Assembly: GCA_963718375.1 (NCBI GenBank)
Contig: CAVQZD010000005.1
Location: 1,240,001 to 1,304,000 of the forward strand
Direction: 5' to 3'
Origin: RBG-16-64-13 sp963718375
GTDB lineage: Bacteria; Actinomycetota; Thermoleophilia; RBG-16-64-13
Length of the DNA stretch: 64,000 bases
In this document: piece after piece, positions 1 to 8,932 of the stretch
How positions within the stretch are numbered: the first letter of the stretch is position 1
Layout: each line of letters starts with the position of its first letter
Position numbers and translations under genes: made by a program
The notes under the pieces: generated by a model
The model's database searches: none
Told to the model about the DNA's origin: nothing
The model's input: only the letters and a program-made list of their open reading frames with translations

Positions 1-262
1 GCTCCGTGAGCCGGTAGCCGGCACCGCCCACCTGTTCCACGGCAAGACCGTGCTTGCGCAGCTGCTCGACCTCAGCAGACAGGGCTTCAGTGGAGAGTCC
101 GGTGGCCCGTGCGATAGCCCGCGCGCGGGCTATCCGCTTGGCTTGGCCGAGCGTAGGCCGCAGTGCGGCCACTAGAACCAAGCGGCTCGCGTCGTCGTCG
201 GCGAGAAGGCCTCGGTCCGCAAGATCTTGGGCGAGTCTGGAAACCTTTCTCAAGCTAGTCAC
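1..262 (-). CDS. birA: Probable BirA N-terminal winged-helix region (partial gene)
   Basis: Minus-strand gene starting at GTG 262 and leaving the window at base 1, so only about 87 residues are visible. The last ~45 residues read as a winged helix-turn-helix: recognition region ATGLSTEALSAEVEQLRK, then wing HGLAVEQVGGAGYRL. This resembles the HTH domain in front of the catalytic domain of the bifunctional biotin-protein ligase/repressor BirA, which attaches biotin to AccB. The ligase domain would lie outside the window, so another HTH_11-type regulator is possible. The GTG has no Shine-Dalgarno; CAAAAT lies 7 bases upstream and could be the -10 of a leaderless transcript. The gene diverges from the VanW gene at 295 with only 32 bases between. 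Confidence 0.5.
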   Translation of the reverse strand, partial: MTSLRKVSRLAQDLADRGLLADDDASRLVLVAALRPTLGQAKRIARARAIARATGLSTEALSAEVEQLRKHGLAVEQVGGAGYRLTE

Positions 263-294
263 ATCTGCTATTTTGTAGCATCCTCGGAGCAGGA

Positions 295-2523
295 GTGCGA
301 GTATTTGTGAAGGATTTCAACGACTTCGATTGGGTCGACGATCCTGGAGGTCGAGAGCGCAAGGATGAAAGTCGCTCCGCAGCCGGTCGTAGTCGTGATC
401 ATAGTAGATATCTAGGACCTGAAGCGCAGAGCCGCCCCCACCCGGGTGCGCCGCGAGGGCGGCGGCCCCGGCGCACGATCTGGTCGCAGATAGCCGGCGG
501 GATACGTGGCCTCTACAGATCCATCGCCGGCCTTCCTCGTCCCGCCCTAATAGCGGCGGGCGCGATCGTCGTCGTCATGGTGATGACCTTGGTCATCGAC
601 TCTGCCCTCTACTTCAACAAAGTCCATGCAGGCGTCAGCATGGCCGATCAATCACTGGGTGGTTCGACGTACGACGAGGCCGTCAACCTCGTCGACCAGC
701 GAGTCAAGGTGATCAACACCCAGCCTGTCACGCTGGTGAAGGACACGAAGCAATGGACCGTCACCCCAGAGCAGATGGGACAGATCGTCGACATCGATGC
801 ATCGGTCACGGCGGCTATGCAGGTCACCCGCCAAAGCAATGTGGTGAAAGACCTGGCACGACGACTGAAATTGTACTTCGGCCCTCAGAACTTGTCCCTT
901 GTTGGGGAGATCGACCAGGAAAAGGTTGACGCCTTCATCGCAGAGGTCGCGGGCGAACTGGATGTCCCCCCGGTCAACCAATCGCTGTCCGTCGAAGGTG
1001 ACAACATCGAGGCGATCGAGGGCACCAGCGGCGTAGTAGTCGACCGAGAGAAGCTCGAGGCACGGCTGCTGGATGCATTCTTCTCACACAGCACCGCCCA
1101 GATAGAAGTGCCGATGACGACCAAGGCCCCTGAGGCCATGGGCTCCAGCACCGACGAAGCCATCACCATGGTGCAGACCATGCTCAGTGGCGATGTGACC
1201 CTCACCTATCTTGCCCCGCTTCCTGCCCAGACCACTGCCACCACCATCGCCGGTGCAGAGCAGACCGCTGCTGTGGTCGAGCAGCAGACCGCGACCACGA
1301 TGCCCCCCGAGACGACCTCGACGACCATCGTGGAGACGGCGGGCGGCACGAAGATGACGTTCATCAGCGAGACCAAGACCTTCACACCCGCAGAACTCCG
1401 GGATCTTCTGGACTTCAGAGCCGACGAGAAGGACGGCACCAGTGTCCTGGTCCCCTACATTTCGTCCGATAAGTTGGCGCCGTTCCTGCACAGGATCGAG
1501 GGGCCGATGACGGTCCCTGCGTTAAACGCTTCGTTCAAGAGCGACGTGCAAGGCTTCTTCTGCAGCGTCGTACCCGGCCACGCGGGCAAGGGGCTCGATC
1601 ATGAAGCGACCGCGGCAGCACTGACCGCCGCTGCCCTCAGCGCCGACGACCGCGCTGCGGAGGTGGTGGTCAAAGACATCGAACCCGAGCTGACCACCGA
1701 GGAAGCCGAGGCCATGGGCATCAACACCCCCCTCGGTAGCTCTGACACCATCTATGAGGGCAAACCCGAGAGAGCATGGAACGTCCGCCTTGCCACCGCG
1801 AGGGCGACCAACACGGATGTCCAGGCCGACACCATCAACTGGAAGATCACAACCAGCGGCAGCGTGCTACTCGCCCCCGGTGAGGAGTTCGACTTCGCCA
1901 AGCTCGTGGGCCCACGCACGGCACAGGCCGGATTCCTGGGCGCGGTCGGCATCCAGGACGGGCAGTATGTGGACGGCATCCTGGGGGGCGGCATCTGCCA
2001 GGTCTCCACCGCGATCTTCAACGCCGCGCTTCAAGCCGGTCTGAAGATCACCGAGCGGCACAACCATTCCATCTATATCGACCACTATCCCCGAGGGGCC
2101 GACGCGACCGTCACCAGCGGGGGCGAGCCCAAGAACCTGCGGTTCGTCAACGACACCCCCAACTTCATATGGATCTACGGCTGGTCAAACGGCATCCGGA
2201 CCATAGTCACGATCTTTGGGACGTCTGACGGCCGCAAAGCCAGCATCACCTGTTCAGAACCGTATGAGTGGTCACCAAAACCGCAGGAGACCTCCACTGT
2301 GCTCGATCCCGAGGTGCCGTGGGGCGAGACCAGCATCGCCTTCGCCGGGCAGGACGCCTTCAAGTTGACGCTGACTCGCGTGATCCAATGGCCCGACGGC
2401 CACAAGACCTCCGAGGAGTGGTATAGCGAGTGGGAGGCCAAGGCCGCACAGGTGGCATTCCCCACCTCCACAACACTCGGCCCCAATGGTTCACCCACGG
2501 CTACGACCATACCTACGCCATAA
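295..2523 (+). CDS. VanW-family membrane-anchored protein, paralogue 1
   Basis: 742 residues. A basic cytoplasmic N-terminus (1-82) is followed by one membrane segment (about 84-106, IVVVMVMTLVIDSALYF), so most of the protein is extracytoplasmic. Residues ~110-490 look like two putative peptidoglycan-binding (PG_binding_4-type) modules split by a Thr-rich linker at ~310-350. The VanW domain spans ~497-640, with the signature LAPGEEFDF, GGGICQVSTAIFN and HNHSIYIDHYPRG. VanW proteins occur in some vancomycin-resistance operons and widely in Gram-positive envelopes, but their biochemical role is unknown. The GTG start has GGAG 5 bases upstream; TATTTT at 269-274 is a possible -10. This is the first of three tandem paralogues, and its 3' end overlaps the next start by 38 bases. 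Confidence 0.85.
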   Translation: MRVFVKDFNDFDWVDDPGGRERKDESRSAAGRSRDHSRYLGPEAQSRPHPGAPRGRRPRRTIWSQIAGGIRGLYRSIAGLPRPALIAAGAIVVVMVMTLVIDSALYFNKVHAGVSMADQSLGGSTYDEAVNLVDQRVKVINTQPVTLVKDTKQWTVTPEQMGQIVDIDASVTAAMQVTRQSNVVKDLARRLKLYFGPQNLSLVGEIDQEKVDAFIAEVAGELDVPPVNQSLSVEGDNIEAIEGTSGVVVDREKLEARLLDAFFSHSTAQIEVPMTTKAPEAMGSSTDEAITMVQTMLSGDVTLTYLAPLPAQTTATTIAGAEQTAAVVEQQTATTMPPETTSTTIVETAGGTKMTFISETKTFTPAELRDLLDFRADEKDGTSVLVPYISSDKLAPFLHRIEGPMTVPALNASFKSDVQGFFCSVVPGHAGKGLDHEATAAALTAAALSADDRAAEVVVKDIEPELTTEEAEAMGINTPLGSSDTIYEGKPERAWNVRLATARATNTDVQADTINWKITTSGSVLLAPGEEFDFAKLVGPRTAQAGFLGAVGIQDGQYVDGILGGGICQVSTAIFNAALQAGLKITERHNHSIYIDHYPRGADATVTSGGEPKNLRFVNDTPNFIWIYGWSNGIRTIVTIFGTSDGRKASITCSEPYEWSPKPQETSTVLDPEVPWGETSIAFAGQDAFKLTLTRVIQWPDGHKTSEEWYSEWEAKAAQVAFPTSTTLGPNGSPTATTIPTP

Positions 2524-4477
2524 GGCGGTTACGACGAAGCACACATACACAGGCACTTCGAAGGGCACAGGGCAGGATGTAGACCCTTGGAGGACTGTCG
2601 CCCCGAGGACCTCGCAGACGAGCCGCTCAGGGCGCTCTGGGGAGAGTGGGAGCGCTGGGTATCAGGGGGGCAAGAAGCCGCCCAAGAACCAGTCCGCGCT
2701 CCGCAAGTGGTTCAGTCACATGCCTCGTCCCCTCAAGTGGTCGCTGTTGGGCGTGATAGCCCTCATCGCGCTCGTGGTGCTCGCGATGGCCCTAGACGCG
2801 GCGATCTTCTTCAACAAGATCCACGCCGGAGTCAGCATAGAAGGCCAGAGCGTGTCAGGACTCACCCGGGACGCGGCCATGCAGAAGATCCAGGAATTCG
2901 TGGATGAGTCGCAGAGTAGCCCGGTAACCCTGACCGCTGGCGACAAGACTTGGCAAGTGATGCCCAGCGAGGTGGGCGCCCGTATGGACGTCGCAGGCGC
3001 TGTGGATAAAGCGCTGAACGTTAGCCGCCAAGGCAATCCCTTTTCGGAGATGATCACCAGCCTGAGGCTGTACTTCGGCAGCCGAGACGTGCCTCTCGAG
3101 GGCAGTGTCGACTTTGCCAAGCTGGACGCGCTCATCCAAAGCCTGGCTAAAGAGCTGGACGTACCCGCGGTCGATGCTCAGGTCATAGTCAGAGGCGGCA
3201 TGGTCGTGACCGTGCCCGAGAAGGACGGCTCCGCGGTCGACCAGGAGGGCCTCCGCCAGCTGCTCACCGATACCATGGTCTCCCTTCACTCCACCGAGAT
3301 CCAGATACCCATGGTCGTGGACAAGCCGAATGTCGTGACGGCGGACAACGAGACCACGATAGCCCAGGCGAGGACGATGATCAGCACCCCGCTGACCCTC
3401 ACGTGGGGGGAGAAGAGCTGGACCTTCACGCCCGCTGAACTGGCGAGCTTCATCGACTTCAGCCCTGCCGAGGAGGGCACCCCCTCCTCATCCAAGCCCT
3501 ACCTTTCCGCGGAGAAGATGGCCGCCAAGTTCCAGGCGATCGGCGCCGAGACCACCGTGGCCAACCCCGTGGACGCCTCCTTCAAGGTCGTGGACGGCAA
3601 GGTCCAGGTCGTGCCGGGAGTGGAGGGGGTGCAGCTGGACCCCGCCAAGACCGCCGAAGCTCTGACCGTCGCGGCGCTCAAGACCACCGAGCGCAGTGCG
3701 CAAGTGCAGGGTACGAAGCAGGAGCCGGAGTTGACCACCGCTGAGGCTGAGGCGATGGGCATAAAGGACCTTCTGGCCACCTATAGCGACAAGTACGTGG
3801 GGTCGAAGAACCGGCAGACCAACGTGCGCATCACCACCCAATACATACTCCAAGATGGGAAACAGTACCTGGCCCCTGGCGAAGAGTTCGACTTCAAGAC
3901 GGAAGTCGGCCCCCGTACACCGGAGCGCGGCTATGTGAAGGCACCCGGCATCTCTGCGGGTCAGGTGCTCGAAGATCAATATGGCGGAGGCATCTGTGAG
4001 GTCTCGACTGCTGTGTTCAACGCGGCCTTCAGAGCGGGCCTCAAGATCACCGAACGCCGGAACCACACCATCTACTTCGATCACTACCCCAAGGGGATGG
4101 ACGCCACGGTCAGCGACCCGGGACCCAACCTCAAGTTCGTGAACGACACTGGCCAGTACATCTGGATAACGGGCAAGTCCGACGGCAAGACCACGACCAT
4201 AGAGATCTACGGCACCAGCGATGGCCGCAAGGTCACTTGGGAGGTAGGCAAGTGGTATGGGGTGTGGGGACCCTACACGAACACCACCCTTGATTCGAGC
4301 CTGCGCACCGGGGTAAGCATCGAGATATACCCAGGCGAGACTGCCAAGATGTGCATGCTCTATCGCACAATGGTCTGGCCTGACGGCAAGAAGGTCAAGG
4401 AGAACTTCGAGAGCAACTACAAACACCAATACAGGATCGTCAAAGTGGGTACCGGTACTACTCCTGCCACCCCGTAG
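2486..4477 (+). CDS. VanW-family membrane-anchored protein, paralogue 2
   Basis: 663 residues from the ATG at 2486. The cytoplasmic N-terminus (1-80) is Ser/Thr/Gly/Lys-rich, one membrane segment lies at ~81-106, and the rest is outside the cell. It shares the layout of the upstream gene: FFNKIHAGVS just after the membrane, two peptidoglycan-binding-like modules, then a VanW domain with LAPGEEFDF, GGGICEVSTAVFN and NHTIYFDHYPKG. Unlike paralogue 1 it has no Thr-rich linker between the modules. The start is uncertain: 2486 overlaps the upstream gene by 38 bases and lacks a clear Shine-Dalgarno, and the next in-frame ATG (about 2720) would leave almost no cytoplasmic tail. A hairpin terminator follows the stop. 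Confidence 0.82.
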   Translation: MVHPRLRPYLRHKAVTTKHTYTGTSKGTGQDVDPWRTVAPRTSQTSRSGRSGESGSAGYQGGKKPPKNQSALRKWFSHMPRPLKWSLLGVIALIALVVLAMALDAAIFFNKIHAGVSIEGQSVSGLTRDAAMQKIQEFVDESQSSPVTLTAGDKTWQVMPSEVGARMDVAGAVDKALNVSRQGNPFSEMITSLRLYFGSRDVPLEGSVDFAKLDALIQSLAKELDVPAVDAQVIVRGGMVVTVPEKDGSAVDQEGLRQLLTDTMVSLHSTEIQIPMVVDKPNVVTADNETTIAQARTMISTPLTLTWGEKSWTFTPAELASFIDFSPAEEGTPSSSKPYLSAEKMAAKFQAIGAETTVANPVDASFKVVDGKVQVVPGVEGVQLDPAKTAEALTVAALKTTERSAQVQGTKQEPELTTAEAEAMGIKDLLATYSDKYVGSKNRQTNVRITTQYILQDGKQYLAPGEEFDFKTEVGPRTPERGYVKAPGISAGQVLEDQYGGGICEVSTAVFNAAFRAGLKITERRNHTIYFDHYPKGMDATVSDPGPNLKFVNDTGQYIWITGKSDGKTTTIEIYGTSDGRKVTWEVGKWYGVWGPYTNTTLDSSLRTGVSIEIYPGETAKMCMLYRTMVWPDGKKVKENFESNYKHQYRIVKVGTGTTPATP

Positions 4478-4515
4478 CAGCCGTTCTCGAGTCGACGGTG
4501 CAGGGTGAGCAGAAA

Positions 4516-4541
4516 TCCCGCCGCAGGCGGGAAACCTTTTT
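4516..4541 (+). terminator. Rho-independent terminator after the second VanW gene
   Basis: A perfect 7-bp stem, TCCCGCC (4516-4522) paired with GGCGGGA (4526-4532) around the loop GCA, is followed by AACCTTTTTG. It lies 39 bases past the stop of paralogue 2 and 64 bases before paralogue 3, so paralogue 3 is probably transcribed from its own promoter. It is the only clear hairpin with a T-run I found in the window. Confidence 0.8.
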
Positions 4542-4604
4542 GTATGCCGTAACATCTTGTATGGTATGGCATCGATCAACGAGGCTTGAGGAGCTGGCCT
4601 TCTC

Positions 4605-7184
4605 GTGACACACAAGAACCAGGGAGCGGACGAGCAGGGCGTCACGCAGCCACCGACAGACGAAAGCGCATCCTCGGCCCCGAGCGACACCGCGCCATCC
4701 GAGACCACCCCAGACTCTCTGGGCACCACTTTGGAGTCACCGCAGGCCCAGCCGGATCCCGAGCAGACCGCGCCCGCTGACACATCGGCAGACACGCCGG
4801 CAGACACGCCGGTAGCGCCTGCCGAGGAACCGACCGTGGAGGAACCGACCGCAGAGGCTGCTGCCACAGAGGAACCCACTGCCGAGGAACCGACCGCGGA
4901 GGCCAACGACCTCGCTGCTGCCGTCGCTGACGAACCCGCCGCCGAATCTCCGGCCGTAACGGCCGCAACTGTCGCGGCCGACGCGGTGGCCGCCGACGCG
5001 GTCGCCGCCGACGCGGTGGCCGACGACGCGGTCGCGTCTGCTGAGGGCTCAGAAACTCCGGCCTCCGCGTCGGAAGGCGTGCAGTCGACCGCCGTCATGC
5101 CTCAGGTGCCCGCCATAGAGACCCCGATCCCAGTCGACGCCCCCGCCCCTGACCTGATACCGCCGCCCCTAGCTGAAGCTGAGGCCTCCCGTGAGTCCGA
5201 CGGTACACAGGGCGACACCGCAGAGTCGACTCTCACCGACATCACTCTGAGCGAATCGGGGGGCAACCGGTTCGCGCTGTGGCTGGCAAGCCTCAAGGGC
5301 AAGCTGGCTCGGGGAGACAAACCAGAGTCTGAGTCCGGCAAGACCGAGTCTGCGAAGACAAGATGGTGGAGACTGCGCCCGTGGCAATGGGCTCTCATCG
5401 GAGCGGCGTCGTTGGTGTTCCTGTTCGCGGTGTTCGTGACCGTTGACGCGGGACTCTATTACGGTAAGGTTCATCATGGCATCAGCGTGGTCGGGCAAGA
5501 CCTGAGCCGCATGGCTGGTGACGAAGCCACACAGACACTTACGGGGCTTGTTGACGAGGCGCAGAAGCAGCCCATAACCCTCACGAGCGACGCGCAGACT
5601 TGGGACGTCTTGCCCGGCGACCTAGGGACCAGTATCGATGTGGACGCCGCAGTAGCGAAAGCCATGGCGCTCACCCGTGAAGGCAACGTGGTCACCGATC
5701 TGGGCAAGAAGATCGCTCTGTACTTCAACTCCGAGGACCTTCCTCTGGAAGGGACTATCGACGAGTCCAAGATGGATGGACTGATCACCACCGTCTCGAC
5801 CAAGCTCGACGTCCCCGCGGTGAATGCCACTCTGAGGGTCGTCGACGGCGACATCCAGATCGTGGATGCGCAGCAGGGCAAGGTAGTGGACAAGGAGGCG
5901 CTCCGCGCCAGCCTGACCGGACTCCTCCTCAGCTTGCACAGCACCGAACTCCCCGTCCCCATGGTCGTTGATTCACCCGACCTGGAGGCCGTGGACATCG
6001 AAGGTGCGCTTGCACAAGCCAGAGTGATGATCAGCACAGACGTGGTCCTCACGTACCAGGGTGAGACCCTGGCTACGCTCACCCCCGCCGAACTGGTCAC
6101 TTACCTCGAGGTGGCCCCACCTGCCGAAGGCCAGGACACCAAGACGGTCCCCGTCTTCTCGGCAGAGAAGATGACCGCCTTCTTTGACACCGTCGACCCG
6201 AAAGTCGGCACTCCCGCCAAGAACGCCACATTCGAGATGAATCTGGAAGTCGAGGAACCCTACCCGCTCGTCATGGTGGAAGGGGTCAACGGAGAGGGGC
6301 TGGATCGCGAAGCGACCGCCGCGGCGCTCACCAAAGCCGCCGCTAATGCGACCGGTCGCACGGCCAAGGTGGTCTTGAAGACCGTGGAGCCCGAACGCAC
6401 TACGGCCGATCTGAAGGCCATGGGCATCAAGGACCTGCTGGGCGACTACAAGACCAGCCCCTTTGTAGGCTCGAAGAACCGCCAGTCGAACGTGCGTCTT
6501 GCCACCAAGCTCTGTAGTGGCGTCTTCCTCGCTCCAGGTGAGGAGTTCAACACCGATGAGCGACTGGGTGTGCGCAGTGAGGCCAACGGTTGGGCTACCG
6601 CCCCAGGCATCGTGGGCGGCGGCAAGTTGGAGGACGTGCTGGGCGGCGGCATCTGCCAAGTCTCCACTACCCTCTTCAACGCGGTGCTCTTGGCCGGGCT
6701 GGAGATCACCGAGCGACACAACCACTCGATCTTCATCAACCACTACCCCGACGGCCGGGATGCCACCGTGACTTCGGGGGGCAAGAACATGCGCTTCCGT
6801 AACGACACCGACCACTACATCTTGATCTACGGTTGGTCGACAGGCATCAATACCCGTTTCTGGATATGGGGTGTCAACGACGGCCGTAAAGTGCTGCCCA
6901 TAAAGTTCAGTGGATACTCCATCGGCGGCGCGTTCCCGACGACCACGGTCATCAACGCGTCCCTGCCGATCGGAGCCACCAAGGAGGTCGTCGAGGGGCA
7001 GAGGAGCAGAAGCTGCAACATCGAACGCACCGTCACCTACGCCGATGGTACGACGAAGACTCAAAGTTGGTCGAGTCGCTGGAACGAGATGGCCAAGGTC
7101 ATCGAGACCAACCCCGCGCCTGTCACCCCCTCGACGGACGCGCCGCCGAGCACGGCAGCGTCTCCGACGACTACGGCGCCCTAG
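4605..7184 (+). CDS. VanW-family membrane-anchored protein, paralogue 3, with long acidic N-terminus
   Basis: 859 residues from a GTG with GAGGAG 11 bases upstream. The cytoplasmic N-terminus is about 255 residues, far longer than in the two upstream paralogues. It is low-complexity Ala/Glu/Pro/Thr sequence with EEPTAE-type and VAADA-type repeats and is probably disordered. A membrane segment at ~260-283 is followed by YYGKVHHGIS, two peptidoglycan-binding-like modules and a VanW domain (LAPGEEFNT, GGGICQVSTTLFN, HNHSIFINHYPDG). The C-terminus is a Thr/Pro-rich tail. Extracellular similarity shows that the three genes arose by tandem duplication; only the cytoplasmic part has diverged strongly, which suggests different intracellular partners or regulation (inference). 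Confidence 0.82.
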   Translation: MTHKNQGADEQGVTQPPTDESASSAPSDTAPSETTPDSLGTTLESPQAQPDPEQTAPADTSADTPADTPVAPAEEPTVEEPTAEAAATEEPTAEEPTAEANDLAAAVADEPAAESPAVTAATVAADAVAADAVAADAVADDAVASAEGSETPASASEGVQSTAVMPQVPAIETPIPVDAPAPDLIPPPLAEAEASRESDGTQGDTAESTLTDITLSESGGNRFALWLASLKGKLARGDKPESESGKTESAKTRWWRLRPWQWALIGAASLVFLFAVFVTVDAGLYYGKVHHGISVVGQDLSRMAGDEATQTLTGLVDEAQKQPITLTSDAQTWDVLPGDLGTSIDVDAAVAKAMALTREGNVVTDLGKKIALYFNSEDLPLEGTIDESKMDGLITTVSTKLDVPAVNATLRVVDGDIQIVDAQQGKVVDKEALRASLTGLLLSLHSTELPVPMVVDSPDLEAVDIEGALAQARVMISTDVVLTYQGETLATLTPAELVTYLEVAPPAEGQDTKTVPVFSAEKMTAFFDTVDPKVGTPAKNATFEMNLEVEEPYPLVMVEGVNGEGLDREATAAALTKAAANATGRTAKVVLKTVEPERTTADLKAMGIKDLLGDYKTSPFVGSKNRQSNVRLATKLCSGVFLAPGEEFNTDERLGVRSEANGWATAPGIVGGGKLEDVLGGGICQVSTTLFNAVLLAGLEITERHNHSIFINHYPDGRDATVTSGGKNMRFRNDTDHYILIYGWSTGINTRFWIWGVNDGRKVLPIKFSGYSIGGAFPTTTVINASLPIGATKEVVEGQRSRSCNIERTVTYADGTTKTQSWSSRWNEMAKVIETNPAPVTPSTDAPPSTAASPTTTAP
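4974..5036 (+). repeat. 15-bp in-frame tandem repeat encoding VAADA units
   Basis: About four copies of a 15-base unit close to GCCGACGCGGTGGCC lie inside the cytoplasmic N-terminus of the third VanW gene. Each adds five residues of the type A-D-A-V-A. The copies are nearly identical, so the number could vary between strains by slippage. Confidence 0.7.
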
Positions 7185-7262
7185 CCGACTAAGCCCAGCG
7201 CCGCCCGACCGACGTCCGCGCCTACCGCGTCCGAGGAGCCCCCGGCGCCGTCCGAGGCCGCG

Positions 7263-7811
7263 CTACACCTCGTCGTAGTAGGCTCCGTACGCACAGGCCC
7301 GGCACAGTGTCCGGCCACCCTCCGTCACCTCGCGAGCGTCCTGGACCTCTTCGCCGCAACCATCGCACACCGCTCTGCGGACCGGACGTCCAGGCCTGTC
7401 TTCTTCCGGGACGGTGAGCCGGACAGGGGTGCAGGTGAACAGGCGTTCATCAGTCCAGTCCTTCCAGAACTCCAGCGGATCGACATCGCGCCCCGCGTGG
7501 GGGACTTCCGGTCGCGGGGCCACCCTGATAGCCCTACCGCTCGCCAGATCGACGAAGGTGGCGGCCAGCTTACCGTAATCCGCCAATTTCAGGCGGCGCC
7601 GACCCATGGTCACTCCGCACACGACCCCCACCGCGTCGCTGGCACACCGGTCCATCTCCACGTACACGACGAGGTCCCTATAGGAGTGGGGCTCATCGAT
7701 GCCCAGCTCACGGCAGCCAAGGCGGGCCATGCGCACGCCCATCACCATGCCGTGACAGAGATGCCCGTGGTGGACCTGTGCGGCGGCGAGATCCTCGTCC
7801 AAGCTGCGCAC
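7263..7811 (-). CDS. FmdE-family zinc protein
   Basis: 182 residues. The N-terminal two thirds show the FmdE signature: HHGHLCHGMVMGVRMA at ~14-29, then MDRCASDAVGVVCG and the TMGRRRLKLADYGKLA block. The C-terminus carries a four-cysteine zinc ribbon (CDGCGEEV ... LCRACAYG). FmdE was named from the formylmethanofuran dehydrogenase operon of methanogens, but in bacteria it often stands alone beside molybdenum- or tungsten-enzyme genes and its function is not settled. No such enzyme is in this window. It starts 2 bases after the stop of the ModE-like regulator, so the two form an operon, which supports a link to molybdate. It converges on the third VanW gene. Confidence 0.82.
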   Translation of the reverse strand: MRSLDEDLAAAQVHHGHLCHGMVMGVRMARLGCRELGIDEPHSYRDLVVYVEMDRCASDAVGVVCGVTMGRRRLKLADYGKLAATFVDLASGRAIRVAPRPEVPHAGRDVDPLEFWKDWTDERLFTCTPVRLTVPEEDRPGRPVRRAVCDGCGEEVQDAREVTEGGRTLCRACAYGAYYDEV

Positions 7812-7813
7812 GC

Positions 7814-8182
7814 CTACTCTCCTCGTGCGGTGTCGGCCTCTCCTGGCGATTCCCAGTCCGCGAAGTGGCGCTCAAAGACCTCCTCCAGGACCTCCTCGGC
7901 CTCGGCGGCGGCGGCCTGGTAGCGCGCCACCAAGTCGCGCGCTTCGGGCGTCAACCGCGACCCGCCCCCCAGGTTGCCGCCTACATTGCGGTCTAGGAGC
8001 GCGAAGCCCAGCCGTTCCTCTGCGGCGTGCAAGATGCGCCAGGCCTTGTTGTACGACATGCCCAACTCCTGCGCCGCCTTGCGCAGAGAACCCGCCTCTT
8101 CCACCCCAGCTAGGAGCCGAGCCGGCCCGTCACCGAACGCTCTGCCGCGATGGTCCAGCCATATCTTGTACATCAGACGCAT
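7814..8182 (-). CDS. ModE-like winged-helix transcriptional regulator
   Basis: 122 residues, mostly one LysR/ModE-type winged helix: KIWLDHRGRAFGDG at the start, helix-turn-helix AGSLRKAAQELGMSYNKAW at ~30-48, then the wing NLGGGSRLTPEARDLV. This is the layout of the N-terminal DNA-binding domain of ModE, the molybdate-responsive regulator. The molybdate-binding TOBE domains of full-length ModE are absent; a short Ala/Glu-rich helix follows instead. The start at 8182 has GAGGTGA 6 bases upstream. It precedes the FmdE-family gene by 2 bases. It may regulate Mo/W-enzyme genes, but with no sensor domain it may not bind molybdate itself. Confidence 0.8.
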   Translation of the reverse strand: MRLMYKIWLDHRGRAFGDGPARLLAGVEEAGSLRKAAQELGMSYNKAWRILHAAEERLGFALLDRNVGGNLGGGSRLTPEARDLVARYQAAAAEAEEVLEEVFERHFADWESPGEADTARGE

Positions 8183-8221
8183 GGGTTCACCTCAGATACT
8201 GGCTGGACGCGGACGCGAGTG

Positions 8222-8917
8222 CTACAGAACCCCAGACGGGGTCTGCCCGTCGCCCCCATCCGCGCTCACTGCGCCGGCCTCAGGCGTGACTGGCGCGGCT
8301 GGCTCCGAAGCGGTGGGCGGTGCAGCCGGCACCGCAGCGGCCGGAGGCGGGGTTTGCTCCGTAGCGGGCGGCGGCGCCGCCCCCTTGGCATGGACGGACT
8401 TCACCCCTGAGGTGGGCGGCGAGAGGTAGGTCTCGGTCCCGCAGAAGGGACAGCGCACGAGGCCTTTGCCCGCGAGTTCCACCTTGCCACCGCAGTTAGG
8501 ACAGGTGTCCGCCTTGATCTGCGCGGCCTCTGCCGAGACCAATTCGCCCTTCTCCCAGTTGACGTAGCCGCGGAAGAGATCCTTGCCGATGATGTCGTAG
8601 ATGTAGTCGCGCACTTGCTCGCGGGTGAGATCGCACTCGATGGCGAGGTCGGCTATACCTACGCGACCACGGGTCATCACAGCGCTCAGGATGGTCCGCT
8701 CCTTGTCTGCTTTGGACTGCTCCTTGATCTCGCCGCGCGAAGAGAAGAGCAGATACAGAGACACCGCGATCCACGGCAAGGAGAACAGGACGAGCCCGAG
8801 CACGTAGCCGCTCTTCGGGTCACCGGCCTTGGACGCCTCCACCAAGCCCGTCGTCAGCCAGGCAGCGAAGCCCAGACCGATGATGAGCAGCACTACTCCG
8901 ATGATCCTGGTCCGCAT
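8222..8917 (-). CDS. Membrane protein with winged-helix-like and zinc-ribbon domains
   Basis: 231 residues. Two membrane segments (about 4-24 and 40-60) are followed by a short charged linker and a helical segment at ~75-120 (ILSAVMTRGRVGIADLAIEC ...) that resembles the small winged-helix found in other zinc-ribbon membrane proteins. A zinc ribbon follows at ~139-160 (CPNCGG ... CPFCG), then a Pro/Ala-rich tail likely to be disordered. I recognise no named family. It lies 15 bases downstream of the DUF2207 gene and closes the minus-strand run that begins at 14388, so it probably belongs to the same envelope system. Confidence 0.65.
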   Translation of the reverse strand: MRTRIIGVVLLIIGLGFAAWLTTGLVEASKAGDPKSGYVLGLVLFSLPWIAVSLYLLFSSRGEIKEQSKADKERTILSAVMTRGRVGIADLAIECDLTREQVRDYIYDIIGKDLFRGYVNWEKGELVSAEAAQIKADTCPNCGGKVELAGKGLVRCPFCGTETYLSPPTSGVKSVHAKGAAPPPATEQTPPPAAAVPAAPPTASEPAAPVTPEAGAVSADGGDGQTPSGVL

Positions 8918-8932
8918 AGCCCCCTCCTTGTT

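Noticed and set aside
54..278. Plus-strand 74-codon ORF at the left edge
   Set aside because: Antisense to the winged-helix frame, which has a coherent HTH and wing.
3488..5098. Long minus-strand ORF (536 codons)
   Set aside because: Low-complexity, antisense to two VanW genes with clear domains; an artefact of GC-rich third positions.
5973..7064. Minus-strand ORF (363 codons) antisense to the third VanW gene
   Set aside because: Shadow in GC-rich coding sequence.
7185..7262. Terminator search between the convergent VanW and FmdE genes
   Set aside because: GC-rich with short inverted repeats but no T-run on either strand.
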